A stretch of DNA of 64,000 nt from positions 13,035,702 through 13,099,701 of the forward strand of contig CM019716.1 in assembly GCA_009760885.1 (NCBI GenBank), given 5' to 3'. This DNA is from Achatina immaculata. Lineage: Eukaryota; Mollusca; Gastropoda; Stylommatophora; Achatinidae. Under the pieces are notes generated by a model, which did no database searches, was not told the DNA's origin, and worked only from the letters and a program-made list of their open reading frames with translations. The translations under genes were made by a program, and so were the position numbers. How positions within the stretch are numbered: the stretch's first letter is position 1; the number at the start of each line of letters is the position of its first letter. Below, one piece after another: positions 53,535 through 63,085 of the stretch.

Positions 53535-53840
53535 CCGATCTAGCAGGCAGTAACCCATAGCTGATATGTCTGTGCCAGGTCTGGCCAGGTATAGCTAGCC
53601 AAGACTATCCAAGCTCTCCCTCTGATACCCCTAGTAACATTTCCAGTGTAGTTAACAGGCCAGAGATAACTATAGTCCTTGTGGTGGTGGAGCCTGCTAA
53701 AGAGGTATTGTACACTCCCTGCTTTTTTAGCTCTTCTTGGGACTGAAAAATAGTAGCCATAATCCACTCCTAATTTTACATAGTGCTATGCCTCAACACT
53801 TTCATCGCATCGGCGCAAAGAACTAATTCCAAGGAGATGC
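53535..53840 (+). repeat. R2 dispersed repeat
   Basis: Head 'agtaacccatagctgatatg', 'tgatacccctagtaac', 'gcctgctaaagaggtattg', 'tttttagctcttcttgg' and 'catcggcgcaaagaac'. Confidence 0.75.
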
Positions 53841-54404
53841 AGCAGCAGTATTGCATCTGTAAGTGGAGATGCACTTGATGATTCAAGATTATAATTTCAT
53901 GCAGTCTCTGTGTATGTGTGGTGTGTACATATGTGCATTCTGTGTGTGTACATATGTGCGTTCTTTGTGCGTGAGCATTATATCATGTTGCATGCTGTTA
54001 GACATTATTAGTTATCACACTTCTCTATTCCATACAGTTCTTGGTATTTCTGAGTAGATTAACTGCCTTTCTTGTGCTGTGCTACTGGATCTGCACTTTA
54101 AAATATATTTCTCAGTCACCCTCCAATTCTGTTTTCCAGTGATTGTCATGTTTTCTGATAAAATTCATTTTTTGTTTTGTTTTGTTTTAAAGCCACATCT
54201 CAGCTGTTTCCAAATGAAAAAATAACTCTACTTTCAAAATGTCAAACACGAGGTCATGGTTTTGACATTTTACAAACACTATTACATTTCATTATTCCTT
54301 ATCAGAAGGAATGTTTGCTAAGTAAGCAATTTCCACACACACACAATTTTCCTTTTAGCCTTTATACAGTATATATATATATTTCTCATATATTTTCATT
54401 TCAG

Positions 54405-54523
54405 AGTATGCAAAATGAGTCGTTTTGTGTCATTATTACGGTGTATACAGTCAGTAAGACATGGACAAACTATTGCTAAGGTGAACATAAAATCTCACAT
54501 CTTGCCACGGAGTGCCAAAAGGG
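54405..54523 (+). CDS. HAD-family gene, first coding exon (mitochondrial presequence)
   Basis: Acceptor ttttcatttcag ends at 54404. The chosen start is ATG 54415-54417 (A at -3). It opens 36 codons, beginning MSRFVSLLRCIQSVRHGQ and ending LPRSAKR, then one base before the donor G|gtatgt at 54523/54524. The peptide has eight Arg/Lys and no Asp/Glu, with hydrophobic residues between them, as in a mitochondrial targeting presequence. The upstream ATG at 54408 is in another frame that stops before the donor. Phase 1 at the end fits the exon at 60204, which begins GA and completes a Gly codon. A 5'UTR intron is implied by the acceptor; its first exon may lie near 50850-50923. The exon sits among R2 copies but shows no repeat similarity itself. 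The alternative is that this is a chance frame; phase match and composition argue against it. Confidence 0.65.
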
Positions 54524-54714
54524 GTATGTTTTACGTTTGTTAAAAATGATATGTTAAGGTTATGTATTTCAAAGCCATGCCACACTGAGATGTTGCTCAT
54601 CATCATCATCACTGTTCCCGTCATGCTGTTGTTCTGCCTCCTCACTGAAGCTCCTATGTAACTGATTTTCATGCAGTTTCTTTATCTGCTGGGAGCAGAG
54701 ATGACCTGCTAGTG

Positions 54715-55040
54715 TGTGTGGTATAGTTATCAGGGCTTGTGGACTGTAGCTGGCAAAGATCTCGTCTGCCTCTTCATTGGTTCTCCCGGTAACGGGCCTA
54801 GGGTGACTGACAGAGTTGGGCTCACAATGGTCCCCATTATGGTGAAAGCCAGGCAGCTTGCTTTTTTGGCTCCTCTCCAGGTCAGCTTTGACAGCATATC
54901 CCATTCCTATTTCAGTAGGTTATGTTTCAGCACTCCATGGTTATGTTTCAGCACTCTATGGTTATGTTTCAGCACTCCATGGTTATGTTTCAGCACTCCA
55001 TGGTGTCGGCTGCAAAGAACATCCTGCTTGTAATTCCATG
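54715..55040 (+). repeat. R2 dispersed repeat with internal 21-bp tandem
   Basis: R2 order ('cttgtggactgtagctgg', 'ggttctcccggtaacggg', 'gtcggctgcaaagaac') with four copies of ggttatgtttcagcactc plus cat inserted at 54917-55002, expanded from the R2 'tgtttcagcact' step. It lies in the intron of the HAD gene. Confidence 0.75.
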
Positions 55041-55234
55041 GAGAGAAAATAACAACCACTTACAACAATAACAGTACCACCCTACAGCAGTAGAAACAAC
55101 TTACAACAACAACAACTACAACAGCAGCAACAACAACATACAAATGCTGGTTCATGATGATTCTTGGGCCCTGTCATCTGAGTTAGGGGGAAATAATTCA
55201 AGAGGTGGTTACATTGTTACCATGTGTAGTAATA

Positions 55235-55341
55235 TCTTCTTACATCTTACATCCTTCCATTAAATGTCACATAGGACTTGCATGGTAGGTTGCAAAGTTT
55301 TCCTATTTTCAGTGAGCTTTTCAGCATCATCAAAAGATTTT
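55235..55341 (-). pseudogene. LINE family G copy 3, 3' end
   Basis: Last ~30 codons of family G and its tail. It is interrupted by LINE H and continues at 56279; the 11-bp sequence caaaagatttt is present on both sides (55331-55341, 56279-56289). Confidence 0.85.
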
Positions 55342-56278
55342 TCATTCATGCATTCATTCATTTGCATGTCCCTTGCGAAACTTTGCCTCCTGTAGGCCTC
55401 TTGGTTGTGAGCAAGATGGCCTGCCGCTGATGCATCCATTTGCAGATCCTCAACGATGTCTTGCAGCCATCTTTGCCTTTGTCTTCCTCTCTTTCTTTTT
55501 CACATTATACTCTTCCAAGACGGTCTTCTCTAGATTATCATGACATTTAATGTGTCTAAAATATTTAAGTTTTCTCTCTTTAATCCTCTTTACTAGCCAG
55601 CCTTCTTCAGTATTAAGCTCTTGTAGTATAGATATATTTGTTCTTTTTTGTGTCCACGATATTTGATGAACTCTACTGTAGCATTTACATTCAAAGACAT
55701 TTATGTGTTTCTCAGCTGTTTTGTTAAGTGTCCAAGTCTCTCAGGCATATATTGCGATGGAAAAGATGCATGCCCTTAAAAATCTTATTTTTGTGATTCT
55801 GTCTGCTCCTCTCCACAGATTCTTTAGTTGTTTTACTTTCTGAAGAGCAATAGATGTCCTCCTTTTAGTTTCCCTCATTGTATCTCCATTATTAGTTAGT
55901 AGTGAACCTAGATATTCAAAACCTCTCCACTTCTTCCAATTTTTCCTCATTGATACATATTTCAGCTGCCTTGTTTGTTTTGTCAGTTGTCATCAATTTA
56001 GTTTTCTTTGCATTAAGATAGAGGTTTTGCTCTTCACTATTCTACGGACTGACATAATTAGTTTTTCCATTCCTTTTTGTGTTGTGGACAGTAATACTGT
56101 GTCATCAGCATATCTAATTTCTGGCATTTCATAACCTCCAATTGTTACGGCATCGTAATACTCTTTGTCTACATCTTCTCTAACATTCCTCATTATATTT
56201 CCAGTATACAAGTTAAATAAGTAGGGTGACAATATGCACCCCTGACGGACCCCTTGTTTTATGTCAAACCAAGTCAAA
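55342..56278 (-). mobile_element. LINE family H, inserted in LINE G
   Basis: Minus-strand RT from 'WFDIKQGVRQGCILSPYLFN' (RT motif before the palm), through motif C 'MPEIRYADDTVLLSTTQKG', to the GHANE end with an (aatg)n tail at 55342-55363. Frame breaks occur near 55735 and 55955-55990. Exact 11-bp duplications and the continuity of LINE G on both sides show a nested insertion, so H was active after G in this place. Confidence 0.9.
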
Positions 56279-57455
56279 CAAAAGATTTTATGGCTACTAA
56301 TTTGGCCTCTCTTAACAATGTCCTCTTTAGAGTTTCACATGGTCAACCTCTTTTTATTTGGCTTGTTTTGTTCCACTTGATAGCTTGTTTTGAGATTCTC
56401 TGACTGTTTCTTCTAATCACATGACCGATATATGTCCATCTCCTTCTTCTGATCACTCATGAGACAGGCTGTTGTTCACTTATCTGCCTTATCTCTACGC
56501 TGTTCTTGAATTCGTTCTGTTTTATACTGAGCATTTTCCTTAGGCATTTGTTTTCAAGAGTCTAATTTCATGTCTATTTCTTTAGTTGTTTTCCAGCTTT
56601 CACATGCATAAATGAAGGTGGATATTACATTTGAATTGAATAGTCTTAACTTGGTTTTTGTGCTTACAACTTTTGAATGCCATATGTTCTCAAGATTCTT
56701 GAAGGTCAGTGCTGCTTTTGCAATTCTAATTCTTTATTTCTGGTGTCACCATCCTGTTCTGTGTAGCTGCCAAAATATGCAGATTGGTTTACTTCTTCAG
56801 CAGCTGTTCCTTATGCATATATTTGCCCTTCTTGATTAATGGGAAGTTTCTTTATTTTTTTGTTTTTTCCTTGTTAATTTCAGGTCCTATGTTGCTAGCC
56901 AGCAAAGACATGGCATCTGTTTTTCTTGCTGCATCAAATTCACACTGTCACTGATAAGACTTATGTCGTCTGAAAAATAAAAATGTTGTACTTGAGTCCC
57001 ATGTACCCAATCAATGCCCGTTTTACCTGTGCAACATTTTTTTCACTATGAAGTCTATGGAAGTTAAAAAAAGCAAGAGAGATGGTATACATCCTTGTTT
57101 CACGCCTGTTTCAATTTGGAATCATTCGCTTATTCCTTCTTCTGTGTTGACTGCACAAATGTATCCATTGTAGAGATCCTTAATGATACTGACAATTTTA
57201 GATGGTATTTCATATAGTCTTAAGGTTCTCCACAATGAATCCCTGTGTATACTATCAAATACTTTTTTAAAAGTCTATGAAGTTCAGGATTAATGGTTTT
57301 TGATTTTCAATATGTGCTTCAATTATTATTCTTAGAGTAAAGATCTGATAAAGACAGCTTCTTTTTCGAAATCCTGCTTGTTCTTCTCTCATTGCAGTAT
57401 CCACTAAATCTTTCATTCTATTCAGAATAACTTTGCTAAACTTTTAAAGATGATA
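56279..57455 (-). pseudogene. LINE family G copy 3, RT region
   Basis: Decayed minus-strand RT. Recognisable are 'REEQAGFRK', motif A 'LNFIDF' followed by a stop and 'VFDSIHRDSLW', 'IETGVKQGCIPS', 'NIGPEINKEKTKK' and the thumb 'VRIRIAKAAL'-type text. It is longer than copy 1, since it includes the motif A part. Many frame breaks. It lies within the HAD-gene intron in antisense orientation. Confidence 0.85.
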
Positions 57456-57668
57456 TGCATTAAAAAGCACAAGTTTTATCTCTTTTTTTTAATTGCTGTT
57501 TCATGACAAAACAGAAATCATGCCAGCAAAGATATAATTGTTAATGAATGAAGCAGTGGTCTTCTTTTTTACATTTAAAACAGAGCTTCAAATGTCTAAT
57601 AGACATAAATGACTTTAGTTTTGGCCTAAATTTTGCAGTAAGGTAGATGACCTGGCTTGTTATACAGA

Positions 57669-57900
57669 TCAGTGATTCCCAACCTTTCTGCATCTAAGGA
57701 CCATTTTTCCAACTACATATATGTTGCAGATCATGATCTTATTTGTGATGTCATAATGCCACAAACCCTTCATATTTTATATTAAGTTTAATATTAAGTT
57801 TTTATATAATAGATGACACTTGATACTAAATCGATAATAATGGACCATCTGATAGTGCAGAATTGATCACCAATAATTCATCGTGGACCACAAAAAGTAT
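57669..57900. repeat. possible hAT-type element, one end
   Basis: cagtgattcccaaccttt at 57669 is a typical hAT terminus, followed by 'gcatctaaggacc' and later 'catcgtggaccacaaaaa'. A matching inverted end was not found, so the copy is partial or diverged. Confidence 0.45.
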
Positions 57901-57954
57901 AAAAAATGCAATCAAGAAAATGGAATTTTGTTTCATATTATACAGTTACATTAT

Positions 57955-58136
57955 TTCTTCTTCTTCTTCCTCCTCCCCTCTCCTCCTTCCTCCCCCTCCT
58001 ATTCCCCTCTCCTCCTTCCTCCTTCTATTCCCCCTCCTTGTTCCTCTTTTTTCTTCTTCCTCCTCCTCATCCTTTTCCCTTGTCTTCTTCTTCTTCCTCA
58101 TCTTCTTCTTCCTCCTCCTCCTCTTCTATTCCCTTA
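57955..58136 (+). repeat. polypyrimidine tract (TTC/TCC)n
   Basis: About 180 bases with only a few purines on the plus strand, mostly TTC, TCC and CCT. It lies well inside the 54524-60203 intron, too far from the acceptor to be its own polypyrimidine tract. Confidence 0.92.
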
Positions 58137-58139
58137 TTA

Positions 58140-58440
58140 TTACTGTATTCTTCTTCTGTGTCACTGGAACTGCAGACTGATGCTCCTTGCAGCTGATGCA
58201 GGCACTGGGAGCAGGGTAACATGGGGGCTGCTATTTTTAGCCCCTGAGTGGAGTTGACAAACAAGATACATCCCGTCCGGCCGCATTTACCTTCCCAGAC
58301 TTCTCTGCTACCAGTTTTTAGAGGCTGGGTGGATCCTGGGGCCTTTTTAAAAGTGTGGTGTCAGGAAAAAAAACCAAAAAAACCACTATTGGATTAGTAA
58401 TGGAGTGTCTAAACGCTCAGCCAACCTGGCTGCTTTTATT
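58140..58440 (-). repeat. R2-like fragment and possible SINE pieces
   Basis: 58155-58260 in reverse resembles the R2 end ('catcagctgcaaggagc'). 58300-58365 ('tttttagaggctgggtgg') resembles 32120-32165. The minus strand at 58400-58436 has tggctgagcgtttaga, an A-box-like string, without a B box. The boundaries are unclear. Confidence 0.35.
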
Positions 58441-59430
58441 TTGTAGATGTGAAAAGAGAAGCAGCTTTCATGTGTGAACAAGAGGAAACAGCTGTGAGAA
58501 AATTATCTGTTAGAGGCCACTCTGCAGCAGCTGTCACTATCTTGTTTTGCTTTTCCATCCTTTGTACTTTTTGAAAATTGGTCACTAGATAAGGAATTTT
58601 AGACCAGGTTAATCAAGTCAGACCTTTGAAACTCAGGCTTCTGTCATGTGATAAGTTGACAGGAAAACTACAAACAAGTACCACGGAAGATAGCTCTTAT
58701 CAGTGAAGCCAGTAAATCTGTTCTCGAAAATGAGGCAAACTAATAGTAGCTGTTTATGTGAATTTATTATGGCAGGGTTTTTTTTTTTTTTTTAATAGCC
58801 CTCTCAAGCCTGCATTCAGGGGTGATTATATACTGACATTCAGCAAGCAGTAACAAGCCCGAACCAGTAGGAAGTGAATATATTAGTAAAATATAGTATA
58901 AAATCAGTTAGAACAGAAAATATGTAAAACTCTTTTCTTTCCTGTTTGCTGTGTAAGTCAGCTTAGATATATGAGAAATATATGAGTTAAAAATGTTATA
59001 TAAATACAAGTAATTGATTTGTAACATAAATTATGACACTTTAGCATCTTCAGTCCTTTGTTTGAATTTCAGTTACTCCATCCTTTTCCACCAAAAAGCA
59101 TCAGTCAGTCAGGTCATTCAACCCACCAAAGGTAGCCTGTATGTAACACAGCTGGCTTAAGATACAACTGAATCAATTGTAGCCTTATTGATAGGTCATG
59201 GAGCCCACCAAGTGTGGCTTATATATAATGTAGCTAGCCAAAGATACCATCGTATCAACTGTAGCCTTCTGTAGTAGATGGTAGCCCCGCACTTCTTTCA
59301 TCATTGCATCCACCAGGGTGTGAAGATGTCTGTGCCAGGCTGGAAGTGCATTTACACCATATTGGTCAAGATTATGTCTCCAATTGTTCATCCAAGAAAC
59401 AGGCTGTTTTTGTTCAGCTGGGGCAGAAAA
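58441..59430. other. no gene recognised (intron)
   Basis: Intron of the HAD gene, AT-rich with a T run at 58777-58792. 59160-59230 repeats an 'aagataca' and 'gtagcctt' phrase twice at about 70 bp. No domain seen. Confidence 0.4.
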
Positions 59431-59539
59431 TCGTGGATGCATCAGTAACAGGACATCTTGCTTAAAACCGAGAGGCCTACAGGAGTGCTGTTAAGGAGGC
59501 AAAGTTCCGCAAGAGAAATGCAAATGACTGACTGACTGA
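59431..59539 (+). mobile_element. LINE family H, 109-bp stub with target-site duplication
   Basis: Only the last ~30 codons of LINE H ('NREAYRSAVKEAKFRKRNAN' after a stop) and a (tgac)n tail are present. The exact 10-bp repeat gggcagaaaa lies at 59421-59430 and 59540-59549. Confidence 0.85.
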
Positions 59540-59639
59540 GGGCAGAAAAAGTGGAGGAGCAAGGCTCCTGATGCCATTCCAGGAATTAAATTAACAGCAT
59601 CCAAATGTCTAGATGAGTAGATGCTTGTGTGTTTTTTTT

Positions 59640-59900
59640 TTCTAGAGAATCATATCTGGCAAAGACCCTCTGTCATTGGTGCTCTTAGTAACAGTCTCAG
59701 TCTGGTTAATGGGCGATGGCTCATCATGGCTCCCCCCCCCCCAAGTGGTGGAGGAATCTGCCTGAAAAGCTTTTTTTTTTTTTTGGGGGGGGGTTATCTG
59801 CACTATAACCCACTCCAACCCTCTCCTAACTCAGTATGATGCATATGTCCCAACATCAGCAGTGTCAGTTGTTGAGAGCATCCTGCTTCCATTTTAATGA
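59640..59900 (+). repeat. R2 dispersed repeat, diverged
   Basis: 'tggcaaagaccctctgtc', 'ttggtgctcttagtaacag', 'gtctggttaatgggcgatgg' and 'gtggaggaatctgcctgaaa', with expanded C and T runs at 59731-59785. Confidence 0.65.
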
Positions 59901-60093
59901 GATAGTACAACAGCATTATCTTTATCAGCCCATTACTGAGGAGACTTGATGGCTGTTTCCATATCTTCCATACAGCATTTGCTGCAAAGAACTGAAATGT
60001 TTAGTTCCAAGGAAAACAACAAAGCATGCGTTGATTTCTTCCAGTAACTTAGCTTACATTAACTGAATAAAAAATTAACTGGAACATTTGATA

Positions 60094-60175
60094 GTCATAC
60101 ATTACTTTTATTATAACCATACATTACTTTTATTATAACCATACATTACTTTTATTATAACCATACATTACCTTT
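60094..60175 (+). repeat. 22-bp tandem repeat, about 4 copies
   Basis: Unit aaccatacattactttta plus ttat, just upstream of the acceptor at 60203 and therefore in the branch-point region of the intron. Confidence 0.9.
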
Positions 60176-60203
60176 GTTCTGTGATTCTTTCCTTCTGCTT
60201 TAG

Positions 60204-60414
60204 GAGTACCGTACATACCACACAGACTGTTCTCGACTGAGTCGGATGATGAGCAGGAATTCGCAAGAAGAAACTTCCTGTCAGAAACTCATGCCAGTGC
60301 AAGACACAAAAGATCAACCCAGGAGAAGGCCACTCTTGTCATTTTTGACAAGGATGGGACACTCATTTGCTTCCACACCATGTGGTCATCATGGGCAGTA
60401 CAGATAACAGAGAG
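60204..60414 (+). CDS. HAD-superfamily protein, second coding exon (motif I)
   Basis: Acceptor cttctgctttag ends at 60203 and donor ag|gtgaga follows at 60414/60415. Read in the phase set by the exon at 54405, it is open for 70 codons: '[20 protein letters not shown]', then a basic segment, then '[20 protein letters not shown]'. FDKDGTL is motif I of the haloacid dehalogenase superfamily; the first Asp (residue 85 of the joined protein) would be the nucleophile and the second (residue 87) the general acid in phosphoryl transfer. With the presequence this suggests a mitochondrial phosphatase, but the substrate cannot be told. The protein ends in phase 2 at the donor and needs further exons for motifs II to IV, which must be past 64000 because 60415-64000 holds only repeats. 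Codon use is unlike the AT-rich surroundings. Confidence 0.85.
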
Positions 60415-60780
60415 GTGAGATTTTGGACTTGATGTCTTGGATGTAAGAAATAGAGTATGCATTGTATATAATATGTCCATAATAGAGTATGCATTGTATA
60501 TAATGTGTCCATTCACAGTGAACTGATGTTTGTCCAATATATGAGTCTGAATTTTTCAGGAACAGATGTTTTCCCATAACATGAGTATGTATACTGATAA
60601 CCTTACAGTGTTCTTAGGTGTTTCACTTTACCAGAGGATACCCTTCATTTTCAGAGGCCAGAGAAAGTCAGACAAAGAGCAGATATCATGTTTCAGAGAT
60701 GATTACTGCCACCAGGACACCACCTATAAATGACTAAGAACATGACCTACTTTGTCTAGTAGGCTATAACTGGTCCAGAA

Positions 60781-61092
60781 CATGAGGTGCTTCTACTAGT
60801 AAGATAAAACTGATCCAAAACATGAGGTGCTTCTACTAGTAAGCTAAAACTGATCCAAAACATGAGGTGCTTCTACTAGTAAGCTAAAACTGATCCAAAA
60901 CATGAGGTGCTTCTACTAGTAAGCTAAAACTGATCCAAAACATGAGGTGCTTCTACTAGTAAGATAAAACTGATCCAAAACATGAGGTGCTTCTACTAGT
61001 AAGATAAAACTGATCCAAAACATGAGGTGCTCCTACTAGTAAGATAAAACTGATCCAAAACATGAGGTGCTCCTACTAGTAAGCTAAAACTG
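60781..61092 (+). repeat. 40-bp minisatellite, 8 copies
   Basis: Units begin catgaggtgcttctacta at 60781, 60821 and so on, differing only at 'gataaaac'/'gctaaaac' and 'gctcct'/'gcttct'. It lies in the intron after the second coding exon. Confidence 0.94.
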
Positions 61093-61317
61093 AATGAGCT
61101 TGTTGTAAATTAAGTGACTGTTTTGATCATTGTTTTGAGCCATCATCCCGTGAAGATTTGTTGTACTGGACCTTCGGGTAAACTGCTTCATGTCCTTGTG
61201 TTTTTTCTCTGGTGTGATTTTTGCTTGACTTTTTTTATTTCCAAATTTATATGTTTTTACCTCCTTTCACTTGTGCCAGGTAGTGAAATGTGCAGATTTT
61301 TTTTGGTACTTGTTATA

Positions 61318-62347
61318 TATCTTATATCTCTCAGTTGTAAGCAAGATGCCTTGTTGCTGATGCATCCATTTACCTATCATCAACGATGTCTTGCAGCCAT
61401 CTTCGGCTTTGTTTTCCTCTCTCTCTTTTTTCCATTATGTACCCTTCCAAGACTGTCTTCTCTAAATTCTCATAATGTTTAATATGTCTATAATATTTAG
61501 GTTTTCTCTGTTTAATCTTCCTCAATATTAAGTTCTTGTAGTAAGGATATATTTGTTCTTTTTTGTGTCTATGATATTTGAAGAACTCTTCTGTAACATT
61601 TACATTCAAAGGCATTTATGTGTTTCTCAGCTTTTTTGTTAAGTGTCCATGTCTCACAGGCATATATTGTGATGGGAAAGATGCATGCCCTTAAAAATCT
61701 TATTTTTGTAGTTCTGTCTGTTCCTCTCCACAGCTTCTTTAGTTGTTTTAATTTTTGAAGAGCGATAGATATCCACCTTTTAATATCCCTCATTGTATCT
61801 CCATTATTAGTTAGTTGTGATCCAAAATATTCAAAACTCCCCACCTCTTACAATTTTCCTTATTGATACATATTTCAGCTACTTTTTTTTGTTTTGTCAG
61901 TTGTCATCAGTTTAGTTTTCTTCGCATTAAGATAGAGGTTTTGCTCTTCGTTGTTTTTACGGAATGACATAATTAGTTTTTCCATTCCTTTTTGTGTTGT
62001 GGACAGTAATACTATGTCATCAGCATATCTAATCTCTGGTATTTCATAACCTCCAGTTTTTATAACATAGTAATATTCTTTGTCTACATCTTCTCTAATA
62101 TTCCTACATATTTTCAGTATACAAGTTAATTAAGGTGACAGCACACAACCCTGACGGACCCCTTGTTTTATGTCAAACCAAGTTGTTGTTTCACCGTTTA
62201 TTCTTACTGCTGCCTGTTGGTCTAGATATAGCAGTGATATTAATTGTATCAGATTTGTTTGAAATCCCATTTTTTCCATTATTTCCCGAAGTTTCTGGTG
62301 TTGTAAACTGTGAAATTGCCTTTGAATAGTCTGTAAAAGATAAATAT
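61318..62347 (-). pseudogene. LINE family H, RT C-terminal half (3' tail lost)
   Basis: Minus-strand RT from motif C ('PEIRYADDIVLLSTTQKGME') to 'RGKQSRRWLQDIVDDR'. The last ~35 codons and the AATG tail seen in other copies are missing at 61318. Frames are broken near 61850. It is interrupted by LINE A copy 4 at 62348 and continues at 62642. Confidence 0.85.
62335..62347 (+). repeat. target-site duplication, left, LINE A copy 4
   Basis: aaaagataaatat, repeated exactly at 62642-62654. Confidence 0.9.
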
Positions 62348-62641
62348 CTCTCTCTGAACCTTAAGTGCCCAGGGCACATGGGGCTTCCGCAAGGGTCCTC
62401 CACAAATGCCTGTCCTTCGCCTTTTTTTCTGCTCTTGCCCAGGTGAGCCCTCTATTGCTCAACATCCTTTCTGTTGTTCTTCTCCATGTCTCTTTTGGTC
62501 TACCCTTACTTCTGTTCCCCTGTGGTGTCCATCTTAGTGCTATTTTTGGTAGTGAGTTGTCAGTCATTCGGAGCACATGTCCCAACCATCGCCAGCGTCT
62601 TTCCTCAATAATTGTTGTCAGTGGTTTCATCTGCATTTCTG
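62348..62641 (-). mobile_element. LINE family A copy 4, inserted in LINE H
   Basis: The 3' 91 codons of family A ('MQMKPLTTIIEERRWRWLGH' to 'TLAEAPCALGT') and a very short GA tail. The frame is intact over its length and nearly the same as copy 1, so this is a young insertion. Exact 13-bp duplications flank it, and LINE H is continuous on both sides. Confidence 0.9.
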
Positions 62642-63085
62642 AAAAGATAAATATAGATTCACATTAAATTCTCTGCATTTCTCTATTATTAATCTTAAGT
62701 TGAAAATATGATCTCTTGTTCCTCTTCCTTGTCTAAAACTAGATTGGATCATATTGATTTCTCCTTCTGTTTTCTTTTGAAGTATGCTCATTATGATTTT
62801 TAACAGAATTTTACTGGCATGACTAATCAGGGCAATGGTTCTGTAGTTTGTGCAAGTTACTCTTTTTTGACAGTGATATGAATACAGTTCTTTTCCATTC
62901 TTTTGGCCAGATACCTGAATGCCATATCTTTTTACATAGTGCATGATATATTGTAGCACATTCCTTTCCTCCTGCCTTAATGAGTTTAGCTGTTATCTCA
63001 TCAAATCCCGGTGATTTAGCATTTTTCACTCTTTATTGCCATAAAACTTCTTCTATTGTCAGTTCGGGTTCTTTCTCCAATAATA
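62642..63085 (-). pseudogene. LINE family H, RT N-terminal part
   Basis: Minus strand: 'NAKSPGFDEITAKLIKAGG' (start of the RT fingers), 'GIWPKEWKRTVFISLSKK', then, after a frame change, 'LISHASKILLKIIM', 'SFRQGRGTRDHIF' and 'NVNLYLSFQK'. The catalytic Asp-bearing motif A (usually FIDFEKAFD) appears altered to 'LYLSFQK'. It is broken at 63085 by a Tc1 element inserted at TA. Confidence 0.85.
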
